Below are positions 42,037 through 52,667 of a stretch of 64,000 nucleotides of DNA, piece after piece; the first letter of the stretch is position 1; each line of letters begins with the position of its first letter. The stretch covers positions 7,864,415-7,928,414 of the forward strand of contig JAKSZU010000008.1 in assembly GCA_026018925.1 (NCBI GenBank). The letters run 5' to 3'. Under the pieces are notes generated by a model. That model worked only from the letters and a program-made list of their open reading frames with translations, made no database searches and was not told the origin of the DNA. Source of the DNA: Tupaia tana (Eukaryota > Chordata > Mammalia > Scandentia > Tupaiidae). The position numbers and the translations under genes were made by a program.

Positions 42037-42193
42037 CCCCTTCTCCTCCATCTCCTCTTGGGATCCTGGGCACACACACACACACACACACACACCTGGC
42101 GTGTTTTAAAAGATGTTGGATCTAGGACTTGAACTGCGAAGTTAGTCATGTAGGAGCCAGCCACCTTAACCACCATGCCACTCACTGGTCCCT
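42037..42193 (-). mobile_element. truncated tSINE-L in the LTR
   Basis: Begins inside the body (CTTCTCCTCCATCTCCTC) and includes (CA)n 42070-42094. Head complement CCACTCACTGGTCCC. The tail half is missing. Confidence 0.82.
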
Positions 42194-42197
42194 GATG

Positions 42198-42456
42198 AAT
42201 TTTTTTTTTTTTTTTTGGTCACAGGGTAAATGCTCTTGCTAGAGAGAAACAGAGAGAAGAGAGACAGTGAGAGGGAAATGAGAAGTCATCCCCAGAGGGA
42301 TGGCCACACCACAATCCCTTCTGCTCCATTCTCCTGGATATTTGGGAATACATGCACACATGCCAGGCATGATTTTCAAGCCATCGGGTCCAGGATTTGG
42401 ACCATGGTCAGCCATGTGGGAGTCCAGCACCTCAACCACCACACCACCTGCTGGCC
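42198..42456 (-). mobile_element. tSINE-L in the LTR
   Basis: Reverse full copy (GTCACAGGGTAAATGCTC to ACACCACCTGCTGGCC), abutting the truncated one. Confidence 0.9.
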
Positions 42457-42780
42457 TCATGATGTGTTACCTAACCTAGTAGAGATATTTGTTATGCAAC
42501 AATATGTAACTAATACAGTCACCATAGTCAAAATAACAACCATAGCTAGCACTAAGCGAGAGTTTGTGCACACGGATCGATAATACACCCTTCATGTATG
42601 ACAGAAGCAAAGAAACTAGATCAAGGTAATGTAAGGTAAATTAGTACAGAGATTAGTAATAATACTCTGATATTGAAGTCTATTAACACTGTCCTGGGTT
42701 GCTATCCATTCATTTGTTTATCATCACTCTTAGGAGCTAGTAACCAAGTTAGAGATTTTATAGATTAATAAATAGTCCAC

Positions 42781-43022
42781 GGGGCCAACCCATGGCCTGG
42801 TGGGGAAGGCAGCTGGATCCCACATGGCCAACCTTAGAGTTTGAATCTCAGACCTGGTGGCTTGAAAAACATGCTGGGCATGTGTGCATGCATGCCCCAA
42901 ATCCCAAAGAGTGGGAAAATTGGAAAAGAAAGAACTGTGGCATGATCAAATCCCATAGAGGGTGCTTTCTCACTTTATTTCTCTCTCGCTCGTTAAGTGC
43001 ATGTTGCTTCTGGAAAATTAAA
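42781..43022 (+). mobile_element. old tSINE-L
   Basis: Head GCCTGGTGGGGAAGGCAGC, AACATGCTGGGCATGTGTGC, end CTTCTGGAAAATTAAAAG. Confidence 0.83.
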
Positions 43023-43125
43023 AGAAGAAGAGGAAGAAGACATCGTTTTTGATAGTTTAACTAGAAATAAATTTTTAAAAATGTACAAGTTTGAGAAAAA
43101 TGTTAGAATTCAGATATTAAATAAG

Positions 43126-43356
43126 GGCCAGCCCTGTAGAGCCGTGGGTAAGTCCTGTGTAAAGGAGGCCAAATCCTTCCTAGCTGACAGGGTTGGCGTC
43201 CTGACCCCAGCAGCTTACACGGCAGGTGCATGCACAGGCCCAGGGTCCTGACGGGATGCAAAGTGAGAGGAAAATGGATTGTATCCTGGCCACACCCACT
43301 GGATAGCCTTTCTCACTCCATTCCCTTCTCTCTCTCTCCCTCTGGCATGATAAAAA
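43126..43356 (+). mobile_element. old tSINE-L
   Basis: Strongly diverged head (AGAGCCGTGGGTAAGTCC). GCAGGTGCATGCACAGGCCC and the pyrimidine block mark it. (GAAA)-rich tail to 43410. Confidence 0.7.
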
Positions 43357-43907
43357 AGAAAGAAAGAAGAAAGGGAGGAAAGGAAGAGAGAAAGAGAAAA
43401 GGAACTTCTAAACAATTCAAATGAAATGTGTTTTACAAGGTTTGATACCACAACAGAGGGTGGAAAAATGGAAGTGAGAACAAGGGGGCCTCATCAAGGA
43501 AAACTAAGAAAAACTAAAAAAAGAAATAAAAACAGTTATAGAAAAGTGGAAAGACATCCCATATTCTTGAATTGGAAGAAGTAAATCTAATGTCAATTCT
43601 ACCCAAGTTAATTTACAAATGTAATGCAATTCCAATCAAATGACTAAAGATATTCTTCACAGAAATAGGAAAAATAATCATAAAATTTGCCTGGAATTAT
43701 AAAAGGCCCTGTATCACCAAGGCAATATTGTGCAAAAAGAATAAAGTAGGAGGCACCTCATTTCCTGACCTCAAAATATATTATAAATTTATTTTGTTCT
43801 ACTGCAATAACAAAAGCAGTATGGTGCTGGCACAAAAACAGTCATGGAGACCAAGGGAACAGAATAGAGAGCCCAAAAATAAATCCCCAAATGTACAACC
43901 AAGTGAT

Positions 43908-43920
43908 ATTTTTCTTTCTT

Positions 43921-43955
<35 letters not shown>

Positions 43956-44206
43956 AGAAGTTTTTGCTATAGGGCACGTGTGGCCGCCAGACAGACAAAG
44001 AGAGACAGAGAGATAGAAAGTGAGAAATCACCCCCAGGGGGGATGGCCACGCTGCAATCCCTTCTCCTCCATTCTCCTCTCAGGATCTTGGGCCACACAC
44101 GCACACACACCCGGCATGAGTTTTAAGCCACCGGGTCCGGAAAGCGAACCGCGGTCGACTACATGGGAGTCCAGCGACATAGCCATTACGCTAACTGCTG
44201 GTCCCC
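43908..44206 (-). mobile_element. tSINE-L in L1, TSD
   Basis: Reverse young copy with a T-run of about 30. AACCAAGTGAT at 43897-43907 and 44207-44217. Confidence 0.95.
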
Positions 44207-44847
44207 AACCAAGTGATTTTTTTACAAGGGCACAAGACAATCCAGTGGGGAAAAGAAAGTATCTTCACAAATGGAGCTGGAAAAACTGGATGTCCACCTG
44301 TAGGTAAATGAAGCTGGACCCTTATCTCTCACCATGAACAAAAATCAACTCAGAATGGATCAAAGATCTAAATATAAACCTCAAATTATAAAACTACTGG
44401 TAGAAAAGACAGGGGAGACTCTTGGAGACATTGAAGTAGGCAAAGATTTCTTAAAAAGACGCCCAAAGCACAAGCAGTAAACCGAAAAGTAGACAAATAG
44501 AACTATATCAGGCTAAAACACTCTGCACAGAAAAAATAATAACAATAATTAGAGCGAAGACACAAGCCTCAGCATGGAAAAGAATATTTGCAAACTATGC
44601 CATAGATAAGGGACTGATAACCCAATTATACTGGGGACTCAAGCAGCTTACCCACAAAAAATAAACAATCCAGTTTTTAAATGGGAAAATAGCTAAACAG
44701 ACAACTCTCAAAGGGAGACATGAATAGCCAAAAGCATGTGAAAAAATATCAACATCTCTTACCATAACAGAAATGTAAATCAAAACCACAAGGAGGTATC
44801 ACCTAACTCAAATCAGAATGGCTAACATAAAATTAAAATAAAAAGAA

Positions 44848-45110
44848 TGGGGACTAGCAGATGTCACAATGGTTATGTTGCTGGATTCCCATGTAGTCGA
44901 CCACGGTTTGAGTCTGAGACCTGGCGGCTTAAAAATCATACTGGACGCATGTGCGTGTGTGCCCAAAATCCCAAGAGGAGAATGGAGGAGAAGGGATTGC
45001 AGTGTGGCCATCCCCAGTTGGGGGTGATTTCTTGCTTTCTGTATCTCTGTTTCTCTGGCAAACACATGTGCCCTATAGCAAAAATCTCTCTCAAAAACAA
45101 AAAATAAATA
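44848..45110 (+). mobile_element. tSINE-L in L1
   Basis: Head ATGTCACAATGGTTATG, B box GGTTTGAGTCT. End CCCTATAGCAAAAATCTCTC. Confidence 0.93.
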
Positions 45111-45416
45111 AAATAATGACAATTGCTGGTGAGGCTATGGTGAAAGGGAGCCCTCCAGCACTGTTGGTGGAATGTAGTAATAAATTAGTACAGCCACTGT
45201 GGAGACCAATATGGAGGTTCCTCAAAAACCTACACAGAGAACTCTGATGTGACCCAGTAATCCCATGCCTGAGTATTTACCTGAAGGATGGAAAAAACAC
45301 TGTCAAAAAGACATTTGCACATCCATGTTTATTGAAGCATTATTCACAATTGCTAAAACAGGAACCAGTCCAAATGTCTAAGAACAGATGACTTGATTGA
45401 AAAAAATATGGCATAT

Positions 45417-45672
45417 AAGGCCAACAGGCGACAAAGTGCTAAGGCTGCACTCCCACATGGCCAATCGCAGTTCAAGTCTCTGACCTGGAGGCTTGCAACA
45501 TAGGCACACGAGCGTGCATGCCCAAAATCCCAAAACAAGAATGGAGGAGAAGGGATTGTGGCATGGTCATCCCCACTGGAGGGGTGATGATTTCTCATTT
45601 ACTGTCTCTCTGTCTCTCTTATAAATGCACACACCCTATAGCAAAAATCTCTCAAAAAAAAAGAAAAATAGA
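45417..45672 (+). mobile_element. tSINE-L in L1 3' UTR
   Basis: Head ACAAAGTGCTAAGGCTGC, GAGCGTGCATGCCCAAAATC, end CCCTATAGCAAAAATCTCTC. Confidence 0.92.
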
Positions 45673-45799
45673 AAAGAAAACATGTGGTACGTATACTAGA
45701 TTATACTATAGAATACTACTCAGCCATGAGAAATAATGAGATCCTGAAATTTGATACGAAATTGATAAATAGATAAATACAGAAGATTTTTAAACAGAA

Positions 45800-45968
45800 T
45801 TATTTATTTATTTAATTCCATTTGTTATTATTATTTTTTAATTTGACCAGAGAGAGATAGAGAGAAAGAAAGGGAAACCGAGAAAGCAAGCCAACAGGTC
45901 TGGGACTCGAACCACAGTTGGCCATGTAGGAATCCAGTCCTTTAACCACCACACCACCTGCTGGCCCC
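45800..45968 (-). mobile_element. tSINE-S in L1 3' UTR
   Basis: Reverse short form: TTTTTTAATTTGACCAGAG to ACACCACCTGCTGGCCCC. Confidence 0.93.
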
Positions 45969-46596
45969 AAATATGGATGATTTAATGGCAAGAGAAACAA
46001 GCCAATCTATGAAGAAAGACAATGTATGTCCTTGCTCGAAATATACCCGACGTCTGTATGACAGTGCAGGAACACCAGGGCCCGGAACTGAAAGACAAGA
46101 AGGTACAACAGCAGAGAGGACAACTGTAGATACCAGAGCCGGTACAGGAGCGGGTGGGTAAAGGGTGGTAGGGGGATCAGAAAAAGAAAATTAACAGACA
46201 CATGAATGGAGAGTTACCTGCTGATGATATGGTAATATCTCTGACTGGAAGAATATACACTGTATTTATGCTAGGAAAAAAACATTTTTATACTGTAAAG
46301 ATACATGGTGATTAAATATTAATTTTAAAAGTAAAAAAAAAATGGATAGTGTGAATCCTGCAACTTCATTCTTTTTCAAGACTATTTTATATATTCTGAG
46401 TCACTTAGGATTCCATGTGAATTTTAGGACCGACTGTCAACTTCAGCAAGAAGGAGGACTGGAAAGTTGGTAGGAGTTATGTTAAATCTGTAGGTCACGT
46501 TCCCACGTTGATGGGAAGGCCTAGAATCACTTCATGAAAGGAAATTGCTCCAATTTCTCTTACCCAACCATACACATCTCAGCCCCCTAAGCCCTT

Positions 46597-46824
46597 GTTT
46601 ATTTATCTCTTCTATGAGTGAGGGGGGGAAGGCACCCCGATAGGGTCTTCACAGAGTGACCCATCCCCGCCTCTGGAGACCTTGGGGTCCTTTCTCATAA
46701 AATCATATGGGCGTACATGCGTGTGCCAAGATGCACACGGAGGCCTCAGGACACAAACCTAGGGCCTTCTCAAGTGGGTCCAGCACCATGGAGCATCGCA
46801 TTCCCACTGTGACACCATAGCTGG
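46597..46824 (-). mobile_element. tSINE-C
   Basis: Reverse copy: TATCTCTTCTATGAGTGAG, GATAGGGTCTTCACAGAG, head complement TGTGACACCATAGCTGG. Confidence 0.82.
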
Positions 46825-46902
46825 TGAAGGCTTAACTTTTTGCACCCCAAAACCCAACAGAGGCTAATGGGCATTAGTTATCGTTTAAGAGAAAGGTATG
46901 TT

Positions 46903-47108
46903 GGGGCTAGCTGGCAGCGTGGTGGCTGGGGTGCTAGATTCCCACATGGCCAACTGCAGCTAGAGTCCTGGACCTGGAAGCTGGCTTTCTCACTTTCTGT
47001 CTCTCTCTCTTGCTCTTTCTGGGTCTCTCTCTGGTGAGTGCACATACTCTGTAGCAAATTAATCATAAAAATAATAAATAAAATTAAATAATTCTCTGAA
47101 AAAAAAAG
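46903..47108 (+). mobile_element. tSINE intermediate between long and short
   Basis: No CpG-rich body, yet the 3' part reads CTCTGGTGAGTGCACATACT then CTGTAGCAAATTAATC and ATAAATAAAATTAAAT. It links the long-form tail with the short-form tail. Confidence 0.9.
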
Positions 47109-47201
47109 AGGAACGTATTCTAACTTTTTGCTCTCTGATTAATAATCTTATATTTAGAAAGCAGTTTATACATAAAATATGGTATTAGAAATCATTTCTT
47201 G

Positions 47202-47730
<529 letters not shown>

Positions 47731-47742
47731 TCAATTCTTGGC

Positions 47743-48015
47743 AGGTTAGCCCCATAACCTAGTGGTTAAGGGAGCTGGGTCCCAGATGGCACACCCCGAG
47801 GTTCAAATCCTGGCTCCAGCAACTTGAGAATCATGCTGGACACTCAGGCCCATTCCTGAGAGGACGAGATGGGGAGGAGAGAGGACTGGAACGTGATCGC
47901 ACCCTGTTAGTTTGCTTCTCCCCCCTCCTCTTCTCGCTTGCTCTCTTTCTCTCTCTTTTTCTCTCCCTCCCCCCCACCCCCCCCAGGCAAGGGCATGCCC
48001 TCTGGCAAATTTTTT
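47743..48015 (+). mobile_element. old tSINE-L
   Basis: Starts three bases after the pseudogene's TSD. Head ACCTAGTGGTTAAGGGAGC, B box GGTTCAAATCC, a C-rich pyrimidine block, end CATGCCCTCTGGCAAAT. Confidence 0.84.
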
Positions 48016-48663
48016 AAGTCAATTTTTGCCTTAATCATTAGGTAGCTACCACTTAAGAAAATCAATGTAACTGATTTCACATGATGTAAATACACAGTAT
48101 GATAACCTCGAGAGTAAGTGTGGTATGAACTTAGCCTAAGTGTCTAGCTACACAGATGATGCTACTAACGTGGCCTTTTAAGAGACTGCAAAGGAAACTG
48201 GTGGAAAGATTAGGCTGCCCGTCTGCCTGTCAACTGCACAGCCCAGGATGATCGAGTACTACTGCCTGTCACACACGGCCAGGGCCGATTTCTGGCCAGC
48301 CATCCATTACTGTATCGTTATATTCTAAGCTATGATACATAGCACTTGAATCCTTTCTTGCAGTTTTGATTTGGGATTACATTTGAATTAGGAAGACATT
48401 CCTGCCTTTAGAGGGCACTCCCAACATACCTCATATGCATTGGAAATAAGAAGCTCTACCCAAAATAGAACATTAAAGATCTGTGGATAAGCGACTTATC
48501 TACATAACAGTTAATCCTGCCGCTTTGATCAGAGTAACTTTCCAGGGAGGCCCCCAGTAGACTCAGAGAAGACAGTGTTAGTCAAACAGAATCTTACCGG
48601 ATCCTACGCTGGGGTTGGCAAAACCAGGCAACTGGACGCCTGGGGGTCCTTTTTCATAAAAAC
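48016..48663. other. 5' flank of RGS20 coding exon 1
   Basis: No SINE and no CpG island in 650 bp. It should hold the 5' UTR and perhaps the promoter of the long RGS20 transcript, but no TATA box or initiator can be assigned. Confidence 0.5.
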
Positions 48664-48828
48664 ATGCCCAGAGTTCCCCAAGACAACCAGGAGTGTGTCC
48701 AGAAACATTCCTCCAGGACTTCCGCATGGGCGCAGCTCGCGCCTCTGTTCAGGGCGGAGGGGTACAATGCGAACGTCCACCAGTGCACAGAAAATGAAGG
48801 GGACGCCACAGCTGAGCTTGCCGGCAAG
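48664..48828 (+). CDS. RGS20: RGS20 coding exon 1, long isoform
   Basis: ATG at 48664, 55 codons, ending GGCAAG|GTAAGACC, a strong donor. The peptide starts MPRVPQDNQECVQKHSSRTS and contains PLFRAEGYNANVHQ and TENEGD. As I recall human long RGS20 starts MPQLSQDNQEC..., has PLFRAQRYNTDIHQ and TENEGD, and its first exon also has 55 codons ending in Lys. RGS20 (RGSZ1) is an RZ-type GTPase activator for Galpha-z/Galpha-i. The RGS box and the palmitoylated cysteine string are in later exons. This exon is specific to the long isoform and is much less conserved than ATP6V1H. It matches the expected neighbour and strand. Confidence 0.88.
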
Positions 48829-49701
48829 GTAAGACCCTCCCCGCTACCCGCCCACCCCCCACCCCTCACCCCTCGCCCGCGCCCCAGGCCAGGATCCTGC
48901 CTGGCAAAGGAGAGGGTTTATCCAGAAAGAAACAAAACCGTAAGCAAGCTTTAGCATCCTCACTCACTTTATCTTAATGCTTTTACCAAAAATTGGCATT
49001 CAGACCAGCCAGAAGGAAAATCTGGAACCTTGGTGATAATTATCTGATCCAACCCAGTTTTCTCCAGTCTAAACAAATTCACAAGTTTTGAACAAAACAG
49101 CAAGTACTTATTGCTGTTTTGTTAGCTGGTTTCAGGAGTTAATGTGTAAAAAGCAGCAAACCTAAACAGATTTTGTGGCTATTGGCATTCGCTCTTGGGT
49201 ATTTTTTTCTAATATACATATTAGATCTCTTAGAGCAATCACAAAAATTAGAGGCAACTTCCTACAAATACTCCTAGAGGAAAAGAAAATTATAAACTAA
49301 TATAAGAGAGTATGAACATTAAGCAGTTAAGAGGCGTATTTTTCTAAATTCATAGTTTCCTCAGATGAATTTCCTAAGCTTGAGCTTGTATCATCATTTC
49401 TGTAACGCATGACAATTTTCCTGCTCAGTGTTGTGGGTACTTTGAAAAAAGTACAGTTTAAGTCTGTAAATCCTCTTAGCTATTAATAGAACCATTTCTG
49501 AGAAGGTTATGGAGGGTGGGCATGCGTTAGTGTCTGATAATGCGCAGAGCTCAAAATTAAATGCTGCAAAATCGTAGTACAGAAAACTCGTTTTGAAGAC
49601 AGAAACGTGTATCTTGTCCTCGTGCCAGGGCTCATATCCTGATAATATGCATTGTTTATTTGCAAGCTCTCTAGGGTTCCCCGATATTATTATGATTATT
49701 T
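48829..49701. other. RGS20 intron 1, no recognised element
   Basis: SINE-free 870 bp directly after the donor: a C-rich stretch (48838-48895), then AT-rich DNA. Confidence 0.5.
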
Positions 49702-49957
49702 ATTTTTTTGGAGAGGTTTTTGCTATAGGGCACATGCGCTCACCAGGAAGACAGAGAGACAGAAAGCAAGAAATCACCCCAAGGGGGATGGCCACGCCGA
49801 AATCCCTTCTCCTCTGTTCTCCTCCGTTCTCCTCTCGGGATCTTAGGCATGCACACAGACCCGGCATGAGTTTTAAGCCACCGGGTCCGGGACGCGAACC
49901 GCGGTCGACTATGTGTGAGTCCAGTGACATAGCCATTACGCTAACTGCTGGTTCCCC
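49702..49957 (-). mobile_element. tSINE-L, young
   Basis: Reverse CpG-rich copy (GGGCACATGCGCTCACCAGG to CGCTAACTGCTGGTTCCCC) with a tandem 10-bp duplication CTGTTCTCCTCCGTTCTCCT in the body. Confidence 0.95.
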
Positions 49958-50537
49958 TTATACAGAAGATTTCTCACAGGTAGAATTTGGAGGATACTCT
50001 GAGGAAGGAGATGACAACAAATATGTGTACCATACACACTATATACATAGAGTATGTTGTTGGACAGATACACATGTTGCACGTGTATGTGTACAATGTT
50101 CCATATTTGTGTGTGCATACAGGCATGTACACAGATATGTAGATATAGATATAGATATATGTATGTATATAATTGCAAAGCTCTGGCTGTCCTGAGAGGT
50201 ACACTTTAAATGGAATTATAAGCAAAGGAAATGGAACAGTATTTCAGAATCAGTAGTGCCATGTTCCACTGCATCTTGGAATCAGTGGCCCACGCTGGCT
50301 CTGGGTAGGCCAGGCAGCCACCCTGCCTCTGCTCTGCAGACTCATAACATACTGAGAAAGACAAATACACGGACATATATCTGCAGGACTGACGTCAGTA
50401 ATTCGGGACGCCTGTAGACTGACAGTCTTCTAATCAGTAATGCCAGCCAGCCAGGTCTAGCCTGTACAGCAGCAGAGGAGACAAAGGAGCAACCTGACTG
50501 AGAGGTTACTGGCCCCTTCCTTCAGATTTGTTTGCAT
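49958..50537. other. RGS20 intron 1 with (TG/TA)-rich stretch
   Basis: 50025-50170 is an irregular TGTGTAC/ATATAG low-complexity run. Nothing else recognised. Confidence 0.5.
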
Positions 50538-50819
50538 GTCATCATCATCATCATCATCATCATATTATTTTCAGAGGGCATGTGTCCTCACCAGAAAGAG
50601 ACAGAGAAAGAGAAAGAGAGGAGAGGGACAGAGCACACCCAGTGGGACCCTCTCACACCACAATCTCTGCTCCTCCGCCTCTCCCTCCTGTCGGGATTTG
50701 GGACACACATGCACACAGGCCTGACCTGGCATGCTTTTCAAGGTCCCAAGTCCAAAATTCAAACCGCATCAACCACGTGAGATTGGGCTTCCTTACCAAC
50801 TAAGCTAAGGGGCTGACCC
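50538..50819 (-). mobile_element. old tSINE-L with (ATC)n tail
   Basis: Reverse copy: (CAT)9 at about 50539-50565, GAGGGCATGTGTCCTCACC, head complement ACTAAGCTAAGGGGCTGACC. Confidence 0.83.
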
Positions 50820-50852
50820 ATTTTGCCTCCCTAAAAAATCTTTTCAAATGAT

Positions 50853-50930
50853 TAGGTCATCGGAAAAGTCATGATGCATTTTTACAGAGAAAAACAGAAA
50901 AATACGTCACGACTTTTTCATTGACCCAAC
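50853..50930. mobile_element. palindromic MITE, copy 3
   Basis: Arms GGTCATCGGAAAAGTCATGA and, inverted, CGACTTTTTCATTGACCC, with ATTTTTACAGAG...AAAAATACGTC inside. Longest inverted match of the three copies. Confidence 0.8.
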
Positions 50931-51362
50931 ATATCTGAATATGTAAAGAGGAGCTAAGTCCCTCCCCTTGCAAATACAAGGATGGTAGCACTACATGCAC
51001 TTCAGTTCTGCAAATATCACGGGACCCTGACCACCCGCCACCCCTGGGCTAGCTGCTGCAGGGACCGAGGAGAGGAGGAAAAACCTCCCTCCTCCCTGCA
51101 GACTGACCGTGGGTCAGCGTGACTGGCGTCTGTGACACAGAATGCCTGTGCAGTGACCATCTCTCAGTAAGGCAGTAAGAAGTTAGGGGTGAATGTGATC
51201 GACCTGGAGTAAAATGTCCGACAAAGGCCTATCAGAACCGAGGAAGTGAGGCAATGTAAGGTAGACCTGAAATAATGACCAAGCCCATGGAGTAGGTGAC
51301 AATGTGCAGGGTGCTATGTTAATGGTACTAATACCCCACGTATTAATGCTGGGAAAAGTAGT
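50931..51362. other. RGS20 intron 1, no recognised element
   Basis: About 430 bp. Nothing recognised. Confidence 0.5.
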
Positions 51363-51568
51363 TTTTAAAAACAATTATTTAATTTTATTTATTGCTATTA
51401 TTTGTTTAAATTTGCTATAGGACACATGTATTCACCAGAGAGTAACAGAGAGAGAAAGAGAGAGAGAAAGTGGTTAAGTGAGCCTTCAGGTACAGGACGT
51501 GAACTGTGGTCGGCCACAGTGGGTGTGGGAGTCCAGCACCTCAGTCACCATGCCACCTGCCGGTGCCT
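51363..51568 (-). mobile_element. tSINE with mixed tail
   Basis: Reverse, body absent, but retains TTTGCTATAGGACACATG, so it is another intermediate. Head complement CATGCCACCTGCCGGTGCC. Confidence 0.86.
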
Positions 51569-51602
51569 GGGAAAATTCATTTTGTATGCTGGATGTAATG
51601 AT

Positions 51603-51792
51603 TGGGAACCAGCAGTTTAATGGCTATGTCGCTGGACTCCCACGTAGTCAACCGCAGTTGTCCTACGCTTAAAACTGCACGTGTGCGTTGCCCAAGATCC
51701 CGAGAGGAGAATGGAAGAGAAGATTGCGGCGTGAAATGATTTCTCGCTTTCTGTCTCTATGTTTTTTTGGCGAGTGCACGTACCCTATTCTA
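51603..51792 (+). mobile_element. tSINE-L with four internal deletions
   Basis: Near-consensus sequence but with losses in the A box (AGCAGTTTAATGG), after the B box, in the GGGCGCATG segment and in the hairpin (GTGAAATGATTTC). Recent in sequence, short in length. Confidence 0.9.
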
Positions 51793-52047
51793 ATGTACGA
51801 TGAAATGGAAAAATCTTTTTTTTTTTAAATTTTAAAAAAAGGAAAAAAGAGGGAGCGGGGGCTAAAATGTGTTAGATGTCCAGAGGCCAGTGAGAAAATC
51901 CTTCAAACAGCCCTAGACTAAACCTTACACTTCATACAAAATTCACTCATAATGGATCATAGACTCGAATACGAAAATACACATGAAGCTATGAAAATTT
52001 GGGGAGAAAATCTTTGTGACTTAGGCTAATAAAGAATGCTTAGCTAT

Positions 52048-52310
52048 TGGGACCAGCAGTTAGTGTAATGGCTATGTTGCTGAACTCCCATGGAGTCGAT
52101 CATGGTTTGAGTCCCAGACCCGGTGGCTTAAATTCACGCCAGGCATGTGTGCATGCGTGCCCAAGATCCCGAGAGGAGAATGGAGGAGAAGGGATTGCGG
52201 CGTGGCCATCCCCCCTGGGGGGGTGATTTCTCGCTTTCTGTCTCTCTGTCTTTCTGGCGAGCGCATGCGCCCTATAGCAAAAAAAATCTAAAAAAAAAAA
52301 AAAAAAAAAA
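52048..52310 (+). mobile_element. tSINE-L in L1, 17-nt TSD
   Basis: AAAGAATGCTTAGCTAT (52031-52047) and AAAGAATGCCTAGCTAT (52311-52327). A-tail of about 22 nt. Confidence 0.96.
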
Positions 52311-52428
52311 AAAGAATGCCTAGCTATCAAAAGTATGACCTATAAAAGGAAAAATGAATAAATTAGACCTTGTCAGAATTTTAAAAACTTTTGCTTTGTC
52401 AAAGACCCTAGTAAAAGGATGAAAGACA

Positions 52429-52667
52429 GGGACCAGCAGTTAGCGTAATGGCTATGTCGCTGGACTCCCATGTAGTCGACCGCGGCTCGAGTCCCGGACC
52501 CGGTGGCTTAAACTCACGCCGGGCGCATGTGCGTGCGTGCCCAAGATCCCGAGAGGAGAAGGGATTGCGGTGTGGCCATCCCCCCTGGGGGGTGATTTCC
52601 TGTTTTCTGTCTCTCTGTCTCTCTCTGTCTGGCTGGCGAGCGCACACGCCCTATAGCAAAAACCTCT
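52429..52667 (+). mobile_element. tSINE-L in L1, no A-tail
   Basis: AAGGATGAAAGACA at 52415-52428 and 52668-52681. The head is consensus (TTAGCGTAATGG, GGCTCGAGTCC). The element stops at GCAAAAACCTCT with no terminal A-run. AATGGAGGAG is missing from the body. Confidence 0.95.

Larger units (their letters stand above)
41397..42517 (+). mobile_element. MaLR-type LTR split by three SINEs
   Basis: Pieces in order: GGCAGCTTCTAAAATGGCTC, TCCTTGAGGGTGGGCTAGAG, GGATGTCACGCCTGAGGTC, CCTTGAGATGTCTGCAGCCC and the 3' end TTTGTTATGCAACAATATG, then TAACTAATACA. The layout is that of a MaLR/MLT1-type LTR. LTR only, no coding part. Confidence 0.7.
43525..46341 (+). mobile_element. LINE-1, 5'-truncated, with four SINE insertions
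   Basis: From GGAAAGACATCCCATATTC onward it follows the C-terminal part of L1 ORF2: TGCAATAACAAAAGCAGTAT, then GGAACAGAATAGAGAGCCC and ATTTGCAAACTATGCC. The 3' UTR (AATACTACTCAGCCATGAGA) follows, then a G-rich stretch and TTTTAAAAGT plus poly(A). The coding frame is broken by many stops and by the SINEs. The last 250 bp resemble the L1 3' end at 8.1-8.46 kb, so both belong to one subfamily. The 5' border is approximate. Confidence 0.92.

Noticed and set aside
43525-46341. Functional LINE-1 reverse transcriptase
   Set aside because: The copy is 5'-truncated, carries many stops and is split by four SINEs.
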